Part shown: in pieces, positions 1 to 5,580 of the stretch
Layout: each line of letters starts with the position of its first letter
Numbering within the stretch: the first letter of the stretch is position 1
Assembly (NCBI GenBank): GCA_003511845.1
Contig: DOIV01000094.1
Location: forward strand, 1 to 7,250
From: Flavobacteriaceae bacterium
Lineage (GTDB): Bacteria > Bacteroidota > Bacteroidia > Flavobacteriales > Flavobacteriaceae
Reading direction: 5' to 3'
DNA: 7,250 bases
Notes under the pieces: model-generated
The model's input: the letters and a program-made list of their open reading frames with translations, nothing else
What the model was told of the DNA's origin: nothing
The model's database searches: none
Made by a program: the position numbers and the translations under genes

Positions 1-19
1 TTGTAGTGACCTCGACAGG
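1..19 (-). repeat. Isolated copy of the tRNA-Arg 3' end (copy 1)
   Basis: Read on the minus strand, this is the 3' half of the T stem, the 3' acceptor strand and the discriminator base of the tRNA at 294-367. Fourteen bases (6-19) match the tRNA exactly. The full 19 bases TTGTAGTGACCTCGACAGG also occur at 174-192, so copies 1 and 2 share five bases (TTGTA) beyond the tRNA end that the intact gene lacks. No tRNA body follows: bases 20-69 do not form D, anticodon or T arms. It could be an attachment-site scar left by an element integrating at the tRNA 3' end, or the remnant of a decayed tandem tRNA gene. The copy begins at the window edge, so the match may extend further left. Confidence 0.7.
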
Positions 20-69
20 GTTACCTACGGTTTTCCTTATGATTTCAATATTGCAAATACAAAACTTAT

Positions 70-169
70 AAAGCTATCGCTTTACAGTTTTATTATTTTT
101 TCATGATTTTGAAGTTTCACTTCAATCATTCCAAAATAATAAAACCTGTAATTTTCAATTACAGGTTTT
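70..169. other. Three hairpins between tRNA 3'-end copies 1 and 2; no gene
   Basis: This gene-free stretch contains three inverted repeats. The first is AAAGC/GCTTT (70-74 and 79-83). The second is ATGATTTTGAAGT/ACTTCAATCAT (103-115 and 119-129), an 11-bp stem with a two-base bulge. The third is a perfect 13-bp stem, AAAACCTGTAATT/AATTACAGGTTTT (141-153 and 157-169), with a 3-base loop. The last lies just downstream, in the minus direction, of the tRNA 3'-end copy at 174-195, where a transcription terminator for a tRNA would sit. Its stem ends in a run of A on one side and T on the other, so it could act in either direction. I see no open reading frame or RNA gene here. Confidence 0.5.
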
Positions 170-173
170 GTGC

Positions 174-195
174 TTGTAGTGACCTCGACAGGATT
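174..195 (-). repeat. Isolated copy of the tRNA-Arg 3' end (copy 2)
   Basis: Bases 179-195 (GTGACCTCGACAGGATT) are identical to 293-309 in the intact tRNA-Arg. Bases 174-192 are identical to copy 1 at 1-19. After base 195 the match to the tRNA stops, and the remaining tRNA arms are absent. A short AAAGC/GCTTT hairpin follows at 214-226, as one also does 51 bp beyond copy 1. The three copies start at 6, 179 and 293, all in the same orientation. This fits either serial site-specific integration scars or decayed tandem tRNA copies. Confidence 0.7.
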
Positions 196-242
196 TGCTG
201 ACGCACATCCTACAAAGCTCTGCTTTGAAAATAGTACAAACA

Positions 243-273
243 AAAAAACGCTCAAGCGAGCTTGGCGTTTTTT
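243..273 (-). terminator. Hairpin terminator downstream of tRNA-Arg
   Basis: A perfect 9-bp stem, AAAAAACGC (243-251) with GCGTTTTTT (265-273), continues into a short AAG/CTT inner stem. Read on the minus strand it ends in a T run and lies about 20 bases past the end of the tRNA, as expected for intrinsic termination of that transcript. The other strand also ends in a T run, so it may work in both directions. Confidence 0.65.
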
Positions 274-293
274 CTTATCGAACTATTTATTCG

Positions 294-367
294 TGACCTC
301 GACAGGATTCAAACCTGTAATCTCTTGAGCCGTAATCAAGTGCATTATTCAGTTATGCTACGAGGCC
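294..367 (-). tRNA. tRNA-Arg (anticodon ACG)
   Basis: A complete 74-base cloverleaf folds on the minus strand. The acceptor stem is GGCCTCG with CGAGGTC (one G-U pair at 2-71), followed by discriminator A. The D stem is GCAT/ATGC around a 9-base loop. The anticodon stem is CTTGA/TCAAG with loop TTACGGC, giving anticodon ACG, which reads CGN arginine codons after deamination to inosine. The T stem is ACAGG/CCTGT with loop TTTGAAT. CCA is not encoded. In the D loop the usual G19 is A, and in the T loop the usual C56 is T, so the 19-56 tertiary contact is kept as an A-U pair. All stems pair, so the gene looks functional. A -7 promoter box lies just upstream and a hairpin terminator just downstream. 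Confidence 0.9.
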
Positions 368-379
368 TAATTTGGGATG

Positions 380-387
380 CAAATATA
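380..387 (-). promoter_or_regulatory. Bacteroidota-type -7 box for tRNA-Arg
   Basis: The minus strand reads TATATTTG here, an exact match to the TAnnTTTG -7 consensus of Bacteroidota sigma-A promoters, ending 12 bases before the first base of the tRNA. No clear TTG -33 element is visible at the usual spacing, which is not unusual in this phylum. Confidence 0.6.
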
Positions 388-516
388 TTTCTTTTAAATC
401 TACTAGAAAAATTTTTCTAATAAATATCAGAGCAAACTCATACTATTTTCGAATAAAAACAAGATAATTGATTGAATCCTTCCTGAAGACACTATAAATA
501 GGTTGCTTTTTGCCAT

Positions 517-524
517 TAATTTTG
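517..524 (+). promoter_or_regulatory. Bacteroidota-type -7 box for the acyl-CoA synthetase gene
   Basis: TAATTTTG matches the TAnnTTTG consensus exactly. Transcription would start near 530, leaving a leader of about 30 bases before the ATG at 563. It would lie inside the coding region if translation began at the upstream TTG at 503, which argues for the later start. No convincing -33 TTG is found at the normal distance; the TTG at 503-505 is too close. Confidence 0.55.
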
Positions 525-562
525 TATTATTGTGTAACAAAACCAAATCTATACATTTATCT

Positions 563-2107
563 ATGTTTAATCTTTCCATTTTATTAGAATCAAGTACCAG
601 TAAATACGCAGATAGAAATGCATTTACTTATGAAACCACAAGTTTAACCTATGCTCAGTTAAACGGAGCGGTAAATCAGGTGGCAAACGGTCTCGTACAA
701 TCTGGCATACAAAAAGGAGATAAAGTAGCATTGAGCTGTTTGAATATTCCTTATTTCCCGATCATCTATTTCGGAATTTTAAAAGCTGGTGCCGTAGTTG
801 TGCCTTTAAGTGTATTGTTAAAAGAAAATGAAGTGGCGTACCATTTACAAGATAGTGAAGCCAAAGCCTATTTTTGTTTTGTTGGTAATGAAGCCTTACC
901 TATGGGCGAAAGAGGTTATAAAGGGTTTAATGATGCTCCAAATTGTAAAGACTTTTATATGATAATGCCAACTCCTACTATGGAGTCGCCAATTAAAGGA
1001 ACAAAAACTTTAGGGATGTTGATGAACGGGCAATCGCCCGGTTTTGAGTTTGTAATGACTTCTCCTGAGGATATGGCATTAATTATATACACCTCTGGTA
1101 CTACAGGTAAACCTAAAGGAGCTGAACTTTCACATTCAAATATTTTTATGAATGCGATGTTATGTAAAGATTTATTAGGATTAACACATGAAGATAAAAG
1201 TTTAGTATCATTACCATTATTCCATATTTTTTCAATGACCGTTTTGATGGTAAATACGGTGTATTGTGGTGCTGAGGGTATTTTGCTAGCTAGGTTTGAT
1301 CCGCAAGTAGCTATTGATATTATGGTAAAACATAAGATAACTATTTTTGCAGGCGTACCTACTATGTATTGGGCATTAACAAATTTTGAAGCTGATGAAA
1401 AAGATATAGAAGCTATTGGTAAAAATTTAAAAACAGCTGTTTCTGGAGGTGCATCATTGCCTGTAAATGTATTAGAATCTTTTGAAAAAAAGTTTGATGT
1501 ACAAATTATAGAAGGTTATGGTATGAGTGAAGGTTCGCCAGTGGTGACTTTTAATCAGAAGGATGTAGGCTGTAAACCAGGATCGATAGGAACACCAATT
1601 TGGGGTGTACAAGTAAAGCTAGTTGATGCTGAAGGAAATGAAGTGCCACAAGGTGAAAAAGGAGAATTGATTTACAAAGGACATAATGTAATGAAAGGTT
1701 ATTATAAAAAACCCGAAGCCAATGCTGAAACCATAAAAAACGGTTGGCTCTATTCTGGTGATATTGCTACAAAAGATGAAGATGGTTTTTACTATATCGT
1801 TGACAGAACAAAAGATATGATTATTCGTGGTGGGCTCAATGTGTATCCTAGAGAAGTAGAAGATGTAATGATGGATCACGAAGCAGTTTCTTTAGTTGCT
1901 GTTATTGGAGTGCCAAATGAAGCAAAAGGAGAAGAAATTAAAGCTTGCGTAGTATTAAAACCTGACACTTCTGTTTCTGAAGATGAGTTGATGGCGTGGA
2001 CAAAAGAAAGAACAGCAGATTATAAATATCCTAGAATTATAGATTTTATGGATGCTTTGCCGATGAGTGCTACAGGTAAAATTTTAAAGAAAGAACTTCG
2101 GAAATAA
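563..2107 (+). CDS. AMP-forming acyl-CoA synthetase (fatty-acid or aryl-acid CoA ligase)
   Basis: This 514-residue member of the ANL adenylate-forming superfamily activates a carboxylic acid with ATP to an acyl-adenylate and then transfers it to CoA. It has no signal peptide and should be cytosolic. The signatures appear in order: the P-loop YTSGTTGKPKG at 176-186; GYGMSEGSP at 318-326 (adenine and acyl-adenylate binding); YSGD at 397-400, with D400 the expected ribose-binding Asp; DRTKD at 414-418; the hinge and GGLNVYP region at 423-429; and near the C-terminus PMSATGK with K506 as the catalytic lysine. Length is normal for the LcfB/FadD and 4-coumarate-CoA-ligase-like groups. Sequence alone does not settle the chain length or substrate, although a medium- or long-chain fatty acid is the usual assignment. 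The open frame extends 20 codons further up to a TTG, but those codons cover the -7 box, so the ATG at 563 is preferred. No Shine-Dalgarno sequence is visible. The gene is probably monocistronic, since the next gene converges on it. Confidence 0.93.
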   Translation: MFNLSILLESSTSKYADRNAFTYETTSLTYAQLNGAVNQVANGLVQSGIQKGDKVALSCLNIPYFPIIYFGILKAGAVVVPLSVLLKENEVAYHLQDSEAKAYFCFVGNEALPMGERGYKGFNDAPNCKDFYMIMPTPTMESPIKGTKTLGMLMNGQSPGFEFVMTSPEDMALIIYTSGTTGKPKGAELSHSNIFMNAMLCKDLLGLTHEDKSLVSLPLFHIFSMTVLMVNTVYCGAEGILLARFDPQVAIDIMVKHKITIFAGVPTMYWALTNFEADEKDIEAIGKNLKTAVSGGASLPVNVLESFEKKFDVQIIEGYGMSEGSPVVTFNQKDVGCKPGSIGTPIWGVQVKLVDAEGNEVPQGEKGELIYKGHNVMKGYYKKPEANAETIKNGWLYSGDIATKDEDGFYYIVDRTKDMIIRGGLNVYPREVEDVMMDHEAVSLVAVIGVPNEAKGEEIKACVVLKPDTSVSEDELMAWTKERTADYKYPRIIDFMDALPMSATGKILKKELRK

Positions 2108-2125
2108 TAGGAATTATTTTTTGTT

Positions 2126-2210
2126 ACTACGTCACCCTGAACTTGTTTCAGGGTCTCATATTATGAGATTCTGAAACTTTCTAAGCGTAGGAACATTATA
2201 AGGGTGTAGT
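2126..2210. repeat. 85-bp foldback repeat between convergent genes
   Basis: The element has imperfect outer inverted repeats: ACTAC-GTC-ACCCT at 2126-2138 and AGGGTGTAGT at 2201-2210. Inside it, GTTTCAGGGTCTCATA (2145-2160) can pair along its whole length with TATGAGATTCTGAAAC (2162-2177). Two of those pairs would be G-U in plus-strand RNA. A competing 8-bp stem, ACCCTGAA/TTCAGGGT (2134-2141 and 2147-2154), uses the same bases. The text CACCCTGAACTTGTTTCAGG resembles dispersed intergenic repeats I recall from Flavobacteriia genomes, but I could not check copy number. Its place between two 3' ends suggests it also ends transcription of the acyl-CoA synthetase and possibly the hydrolase. Confidence 0.55.
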
Positions 2211-2235
2211 TTTCTAAGAAAATAAAGAGATTAAT

Positions 2236-3024
2236 TCATACACAAATTTTCACAAAACCTTTTAAAGCTATGATTAAAGCTTCTTTATTTTCAATATGAC
2301 TCATATGTCCGTCTGGGAGTTCAACCAGTTTTACATCTGTACTTTCAGCTAGTTTGGCATGAATTTCAATAGCTAAAACAGGGTCTTTTTTACCTAGAAT
2401 TAATCCTTTAGGGTAAGACGCTTTTTGAAATAGCTCGGTTCTATCTTTTCGTATTTTCATTCCTTCTAAAGATGCAACAATACTTTGAATGGAAGTTTGT
2501 AAAGCTTCTTGAGCGATTTGTTTGATTTCAGTTTTAAAAATATCACGATTTTCTTCAGAAAATAAATTCGGAATAGCAATGCGAACAAATGTTTTATGGT
2601 TTTGTTTTACTGCTTTTATCGCTCTATCCCTATTGATTTTTTTTGTTTCGGTATCCGCCAAAGCGGTAGAATTCATCAAGCACAACCCTTTAATTGTTTT
2701 AGGGAATAATTCTGCGAAAGCGAGGGCAATATAACCACCCATACTATGCCCAATCAATGTGTATTTTCGCAATCGTAAATGGCTTAAAAGAGCTTTTACC
2801 ATTTTTGCTTGTTCTTCCATGGTATGGATATAGCCTAGGTTTTTAGATTTACCATGACCGAGCAAATCAATACAAATAATTCTGCTTTTTTTAACAAGTT
2901 CTGGCACAATAGCATTCCACATAGTTAGATTTTCTAAAAACCCATGAAGAAGCACAACGACCTTACCTTTACCAGTTGATGTAAAATGAATGGAAGTATT
3001 TTTATAGTTAAATATAGTTGACAT
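2236..3024 (-). CDS. Alpha/beta-fold hydrolase
   Basis: This 262-residue protein has the full alpha/beta-hydrolase signature. LLHGF at 25-29 supplies the oxyanion hole. DLLGHGKS lies at 53-60. The nucleophile elbow GHSMGG at 92-97 carries Ser94. Asp214, in GKKDPV, is the expected acid after a late beta strand, and His240, in DGHMSH, is the expected base. A helical cap probably spans about 120-200. There is no signal peptide, so it should be cytosolic. Families with this layout include carboxylesterases, BioH-like methyl esterases and C-C bond hydrolases, and the substrate cannot be read from the motifs. The ATG lies 14 bp after the stop of the upstream TPR gene on the same strand, so the two are very likely co-transcribed. 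No Shine-Dalgarno sequence precedes the start. Confidence 0.9.
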   Translation of the reverse strand: MSTIFNYKNTSIHFTSTGKGKVVVLLHGFLENLTMWNAIVPELVKKSRIICIDLLGHGKSKNLGYIHTMEEQAKMVKALLSHLRLRKYTLIGHSMGGYIALAFAELFPKTIKGLCLMNSTALADTETKKINRDRAIKAVKQNHKTFVRIAIPNLFSEENRDIFKTEIKQIAQEALQTSIQSIVASLEGMKIRKDRTELFQKASYPKGLILGKKDPVLAIEIHAKLAESTDVKLVELPDGHMSHIENKEALIIALKGFVKICV

Positions 3025-3038
3025 AAATTCTAAAAGAG

Positions 3039-4397
3039 TTATTTACAAAACCGTTTAATGGCGAAGTCAGCTTCATTACCCCAGCCATATTTTTTGGCAG
3101 CAAAATAATCATTGCAAAAATCAGGTAAATTTAGTGCTTGTTTTGATTGTGCTAATACTAAATAACCATAGGCGTATTTAGGGTTTATCTCTACCGCTCT
3201 TTCAGCATCTTTTAAAGCTTCTTGATACTTGCCTTGCTCTAGGTATAAGTAAGATCTATAGCCAAAAGCTCTAAAAAATTTAGGCATAATTTTTAATGAA
3301 GTCTCAAAATCTTTTTCAGCCTCTTTGTATTTTTTCATCTTCCGATAAGACAAACCTCTATCTAAATAGGCTACATGATTTTTTGAATTTAATTCAATCC
3401 GTTTAGTAGAATATTCAATTGCCTTTTTATAATTGTTTTGATCGAAATACAAAAGGCTTAAATTGTCATAAAATTTATCAAATTCAGGATGCTCTAATGT
3501 TAAACCTTTTAAATAATCTTTTTCAGCTTTTTCAAAGTCTTTTAGTTGATAATAACTATAGCCTCTATTTAAAAAGTGCCTCGAATTTAAAGAGTCAAAA
3601 TTTATAAGTCTTATATATGCTATAATGGCTTGTTTGTAATGCTTATTACTTACCAATACTTCAGCTAAAAATAGAGCTTTTTTATTATCAGTTCCATTAC
3701 AGATAGCATCTGGAATACGGATAACTTGGGTATAACCTAATTTTAAAGCCGTTTTACTATCATCACATGCAGCATCAATTTTCAATAGAAATAATTGTAT
3801 GTTGGCTCTAGTAGAAATAGCATGTGAATGCATATTGTCTATTTTAATAGCTTTGTTAATGATTTCTAATGATTTTTTATATTCATGATTTTGTGATAAA
3901 AGGATGGCGTAATTCACATACAATTCAGGGCTCTCAAAGTTGTTTTCTATTGCTTTTTGATAATCGTTTTGTGCCGTTTCAATATTGTTTAATTGTTGAT
4001 TGACAATTCCCCTCCAATACAAATATTCTCCTTTAGCCTCAGTTTTAACAGCTTTGTCTAAAGCAAGTAAAGCAGGTTTTAATTCTCCTATTCTGTTGTG
4101 TAATAACCCCTTTTCAAAATAATATTCAGCATTATTTGGGCTTATTTTAATGGCTTTGTTAATACTTGATTTTGCATTGTCATAATTATAAGTGGTATAT
4201 GAAGCTTTAGAGAATCTTAACCAATAACCAGAATTAATACTGTCTTTTACATGATTTTCTTTTAACTTTTTGAGAGCTGTTAAAGCATCTATAGTTGAGT
4301 TTTTTGTAAGTAGAGAATCAATATCAGAGTATTTTTTTTCCTGCCCATAAAAGAATAAAGTTATAAAAAGGCAAATTATAAAAAGGTGTTTTTTCAT
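3039..4397 (-). CDS. Exported tetratricopeptide-repeat (TPR) protein
   Basis: The product is 452 residues from the ATG at 4397. Translation could be read seven codons earlier from a TTG, but the ATG places a typical signal peptide at the start (MKKHLFIICLFITLFFYG, cleaved before Q19). Most of the rest is tandem TPR helices. Clear units lie around 53-86, 89-121, 123-152, 157-188, 274-303, 308-337, 342-371, 376-405 and 410-437, with the usual small residues at helix contacts and Pro or Asn at turns. TPR arrays are protein-binding scaffolds, so this is presumably an adaptor in the periplasm or at the cell surface; no enzyme motif is visible. A motif CxDxxxAxKxG[YW], followed by a later Cys, occurs twice, at 211-233 and 428-451, dividing the protein into two similar halves. 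It precedes the hydrolase gene by 14 bp and follows the small exported protein by 90 bp. Confidence 0.88.
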   Translation of the reverse strand: MKKHLFIICLFITLFFYGQEKKYSDIDSLLTKNSTIDALTALKKLKENHVKDSINSGYWLRFSKASYTTYNYDNAKSSINKAIKISPNNAEYYFEKGLLHNRIGELKPALLALDKAVKTEAKGEYLYWRGIVNQQLNNIETAQNDYQKAIENNFESPELYVNYAILLSQNHEYKKSLEIINKAIKIDNMHSHAISTRANIQLFLLKIDAACDDSKTALKLGYTQVIRIPDAICNGTDNKKALFLAEVLVSNKHYKQAIIAYIRLINFDSLNSRHFLNRGYSYYQLKDFEKAEKDYLKGLTLEHPEFDKFYDNLSLLYFDQNNYKKAIEYSTKRIELNSKNHVAYLDRGLSYRKMKKYKEAEKDFETSLKIMPKFFRAFGYRSYLYLEQGKYQEALKDAERAVEINPKYAYGYLVLAQSKQALNLPDFCNDYFAAKKYGWGNEADFAIKRFCK

Positions 4398-4487
4398 AAA
4401 AAAAATCTTAAAAAGCAAGCTAATTATAATCTAATAGATAAGCAAATTTGAATAGGTATTCTTAAGGAATCATTAGATAAGAGATGG

Positions 4488-5126
4488 TTATTTTAGGCTT
4501 GACACTCTATTGGAAGTGCTGTTTTCGTTTCCTCCATAATACTTAAAGAAATCGGTTTCAAATTCCCCTTTCTTATAAGATTTAAGAAACTTTTTGGTTA
4601 CATTTCTTATTTTCATGTTGTTTTTAGAGTTTTTAACATACTCTAAAAATAGTATTGCTGCTTGGTATCGCACTTCTTTTACATCTACTTGCTCCCTATA
4701 GATTTGATTATCTGTGATAGAACAATTTAAAACACGATTGTGATTTAACTTTTGATCTAGCATATAATTCGCAATGGCAACTGAATATAAATATTGTTGA
4801 TGATTAGTATTAGATAGTGTGTGGTAAAACCTGCCTCCTAATGGGATTCCAAAACCATTTTTTCCTTCTAGCCAAGATTTTACAATTTTTGAGTCACTAA
4901 TAAATTCAGCAGACTTTTCAACGATAGGTTTACTTAAAATTGATTTTGAAGCGATATAGACTGAGGTCTCATATTTTTCCATTTTAGTAAGTGTAGAGTC
5001 CTGTTCTGTTTTAAATTCAGATGGTATTTGAGCATACGTATAACTAGAAGTTATTATCAAAAAAAAGAAGACAATACTTTTTAGACTTTTATGCAGATTT
5101 TTTACTCGGTTGAAATTAAAACACAT
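4488..5126 (-). CDS. Exported protein of unknown function
   Basis: This 212-residue protein matches no family I recognise. It begins with a basic n-region (about 1-17) and a hydrophobic core, SIVFFFLIITSSYTYA (17-32), with probable signal-peptidase I cleavage before Q33 or I34. There is no lipobox cysteine. The mature part, about 180 residues, is rich in Lys, Asn and Tyr and looks mostly helical. Its most distinctive segments are SWLEGKNGFGIPLGGRFYH (84-102), the following QYLYSVAIANYMLDQKLN (111-128), and VRYQAAILFLEYVK (152-165). A single Cys remains after processing (C135), so no disulfide is expected within it. The ATG has no Shine-Dalgarno sequence, and the upstream region gives no exact TAnnTTTG box. 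The TPR gene starts 90 bp downstream on the same strand with no obvious terminator between, so one transcript could carry both. Confidence 0.75.
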   Translation of the reverse strand: MCFNFNRVKNLHKSLKSIVFFFLIITSSYTYAQIPSEFKTEQDSTLTKMEKYETSVYIASKSILSKPIVEKSAEFISDSKIVKSWLEGKNGFGIPLGGRFYHTLSNTNHQQYLYSVAIANYMLDQKLNHNRVLNCSITDNQIYREQVDVKEVRYQAAILFLEYVKNSKNNMKIRNVTKKFLKSYKKGEFETDFFKYYGGNENSTSNRVSSLK

Positions 5127-5233
5127 GTTTAGCAGACTAGTACGCTTATAACGCTAATTAAAGAAAACTATTGTTATATATTGGAGATTAACATTTCATT
5201 ATCAGTAATTTATAATTAGATCTGATTTATTGA

Positions 5234-5524
5234 AACAAATGGCGTGGCTATGAACCCTTAAAAGGAACATATAATATCACACAAATTAAAAGTAATAATG
5301 GTAAAAATTTCAAGAAATTGCATATTATTATTCATCAAGTAAAGTCTTGGTTAAGAACAATACCAACACATGTTTCTAAACAGCATATTCAAAAATACTT
5401 TGATGAGTTTGCATATAGAATAAATCGATCACAATCAAAGAAAACAATTTGGCATAATACAATTATCAAAATGATAAAACACAAAGCTATTACACAAAAA
5501 CAAATTGTATGGAAACTAAATTAA
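5234..5524 (+). pseudogene. C-terminal remnant of an IS1595-family transposase
   Basis: The frame from 5234 to the TAA at 5522-5524 encodes about 96 residues resembling the end of IS1595-type (DDE) transposases. It begins KWRGYEPLKGTYNI, the segment just after the second catalytic Asp. It continues through HIIIHQVKSWLRTIPTHVS and then KYFDEFAYRINR, with E and R/N residues typical of the family's final block, and finally KMIKHKAITQKQI. Complete family members are roughly 200-300 residues, so most of the catalytic domain is missing. An in-frame TGA at 5231 precedes the fragment, and no start codon or transposase sequence is evident further upstream. It is therefore not a functional gene. The TTG at 5318 would give only 68 residues and is not a credible start. 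The family assignment is from memory of conserved motifs. Confidence 0.72.
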
Positions 5525-5580
5525 TAACTCAATAAAATTATTTAAATAACCCTTTGTTAGATAAACTACCAATCAATGAA

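Noticed and set aside
1..309. CRISPR-like array, because short repeats recur at intervals
   Set aside because: Only three copies exist, spacing is irregular (173 and 114 bp), and the repeat is plainly a tRNA 3' end. No cas gene is present.
404..419. Perfect 16-bp palindrome TAGAAAAATTTTTCTA upstream of the tRNA promoter, considered as an operator
   Set aside because: It consists mostly of one A run and one T run, which occur by chance often in DNA this AT-rich. No second copy or regulator gene is nearby.
503..562. Twenty-codon upstream extension of the acyl-CoA synthetase from a TTG
   Set aside because: The extension overlaps an exact -7 promoter box at 517-524 and would precede the likely transcription start. 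The ATG at 563 begins where family homology begins.
1619..1879. 86-codon open frame on the minus strand
   Set aside because: It lies wholly inside the acyl-CoA synthetase gene on the opposite strand and its product is low in recognisable features; a shadow of the real gene.
2522..2734. 70-codon open frame on the plus strand
   Set aside because: It is antisense to the well-supported alpha/beta hydrolase and has no promoter or family resemblance.
3419..3607. 62-codon open frame on the plus strand
   Set aside because: It is antisense to the TPR repeats and reflects their repetitive codon pattern.
4398..4418. Seven-codon TTG extension of the TPR protein
   Set aside because: The ATG at 4397 directly starts a standard signal peptide (MKK plus hydrophobic core); the extension adds an unneeded hydrophobic stretch.
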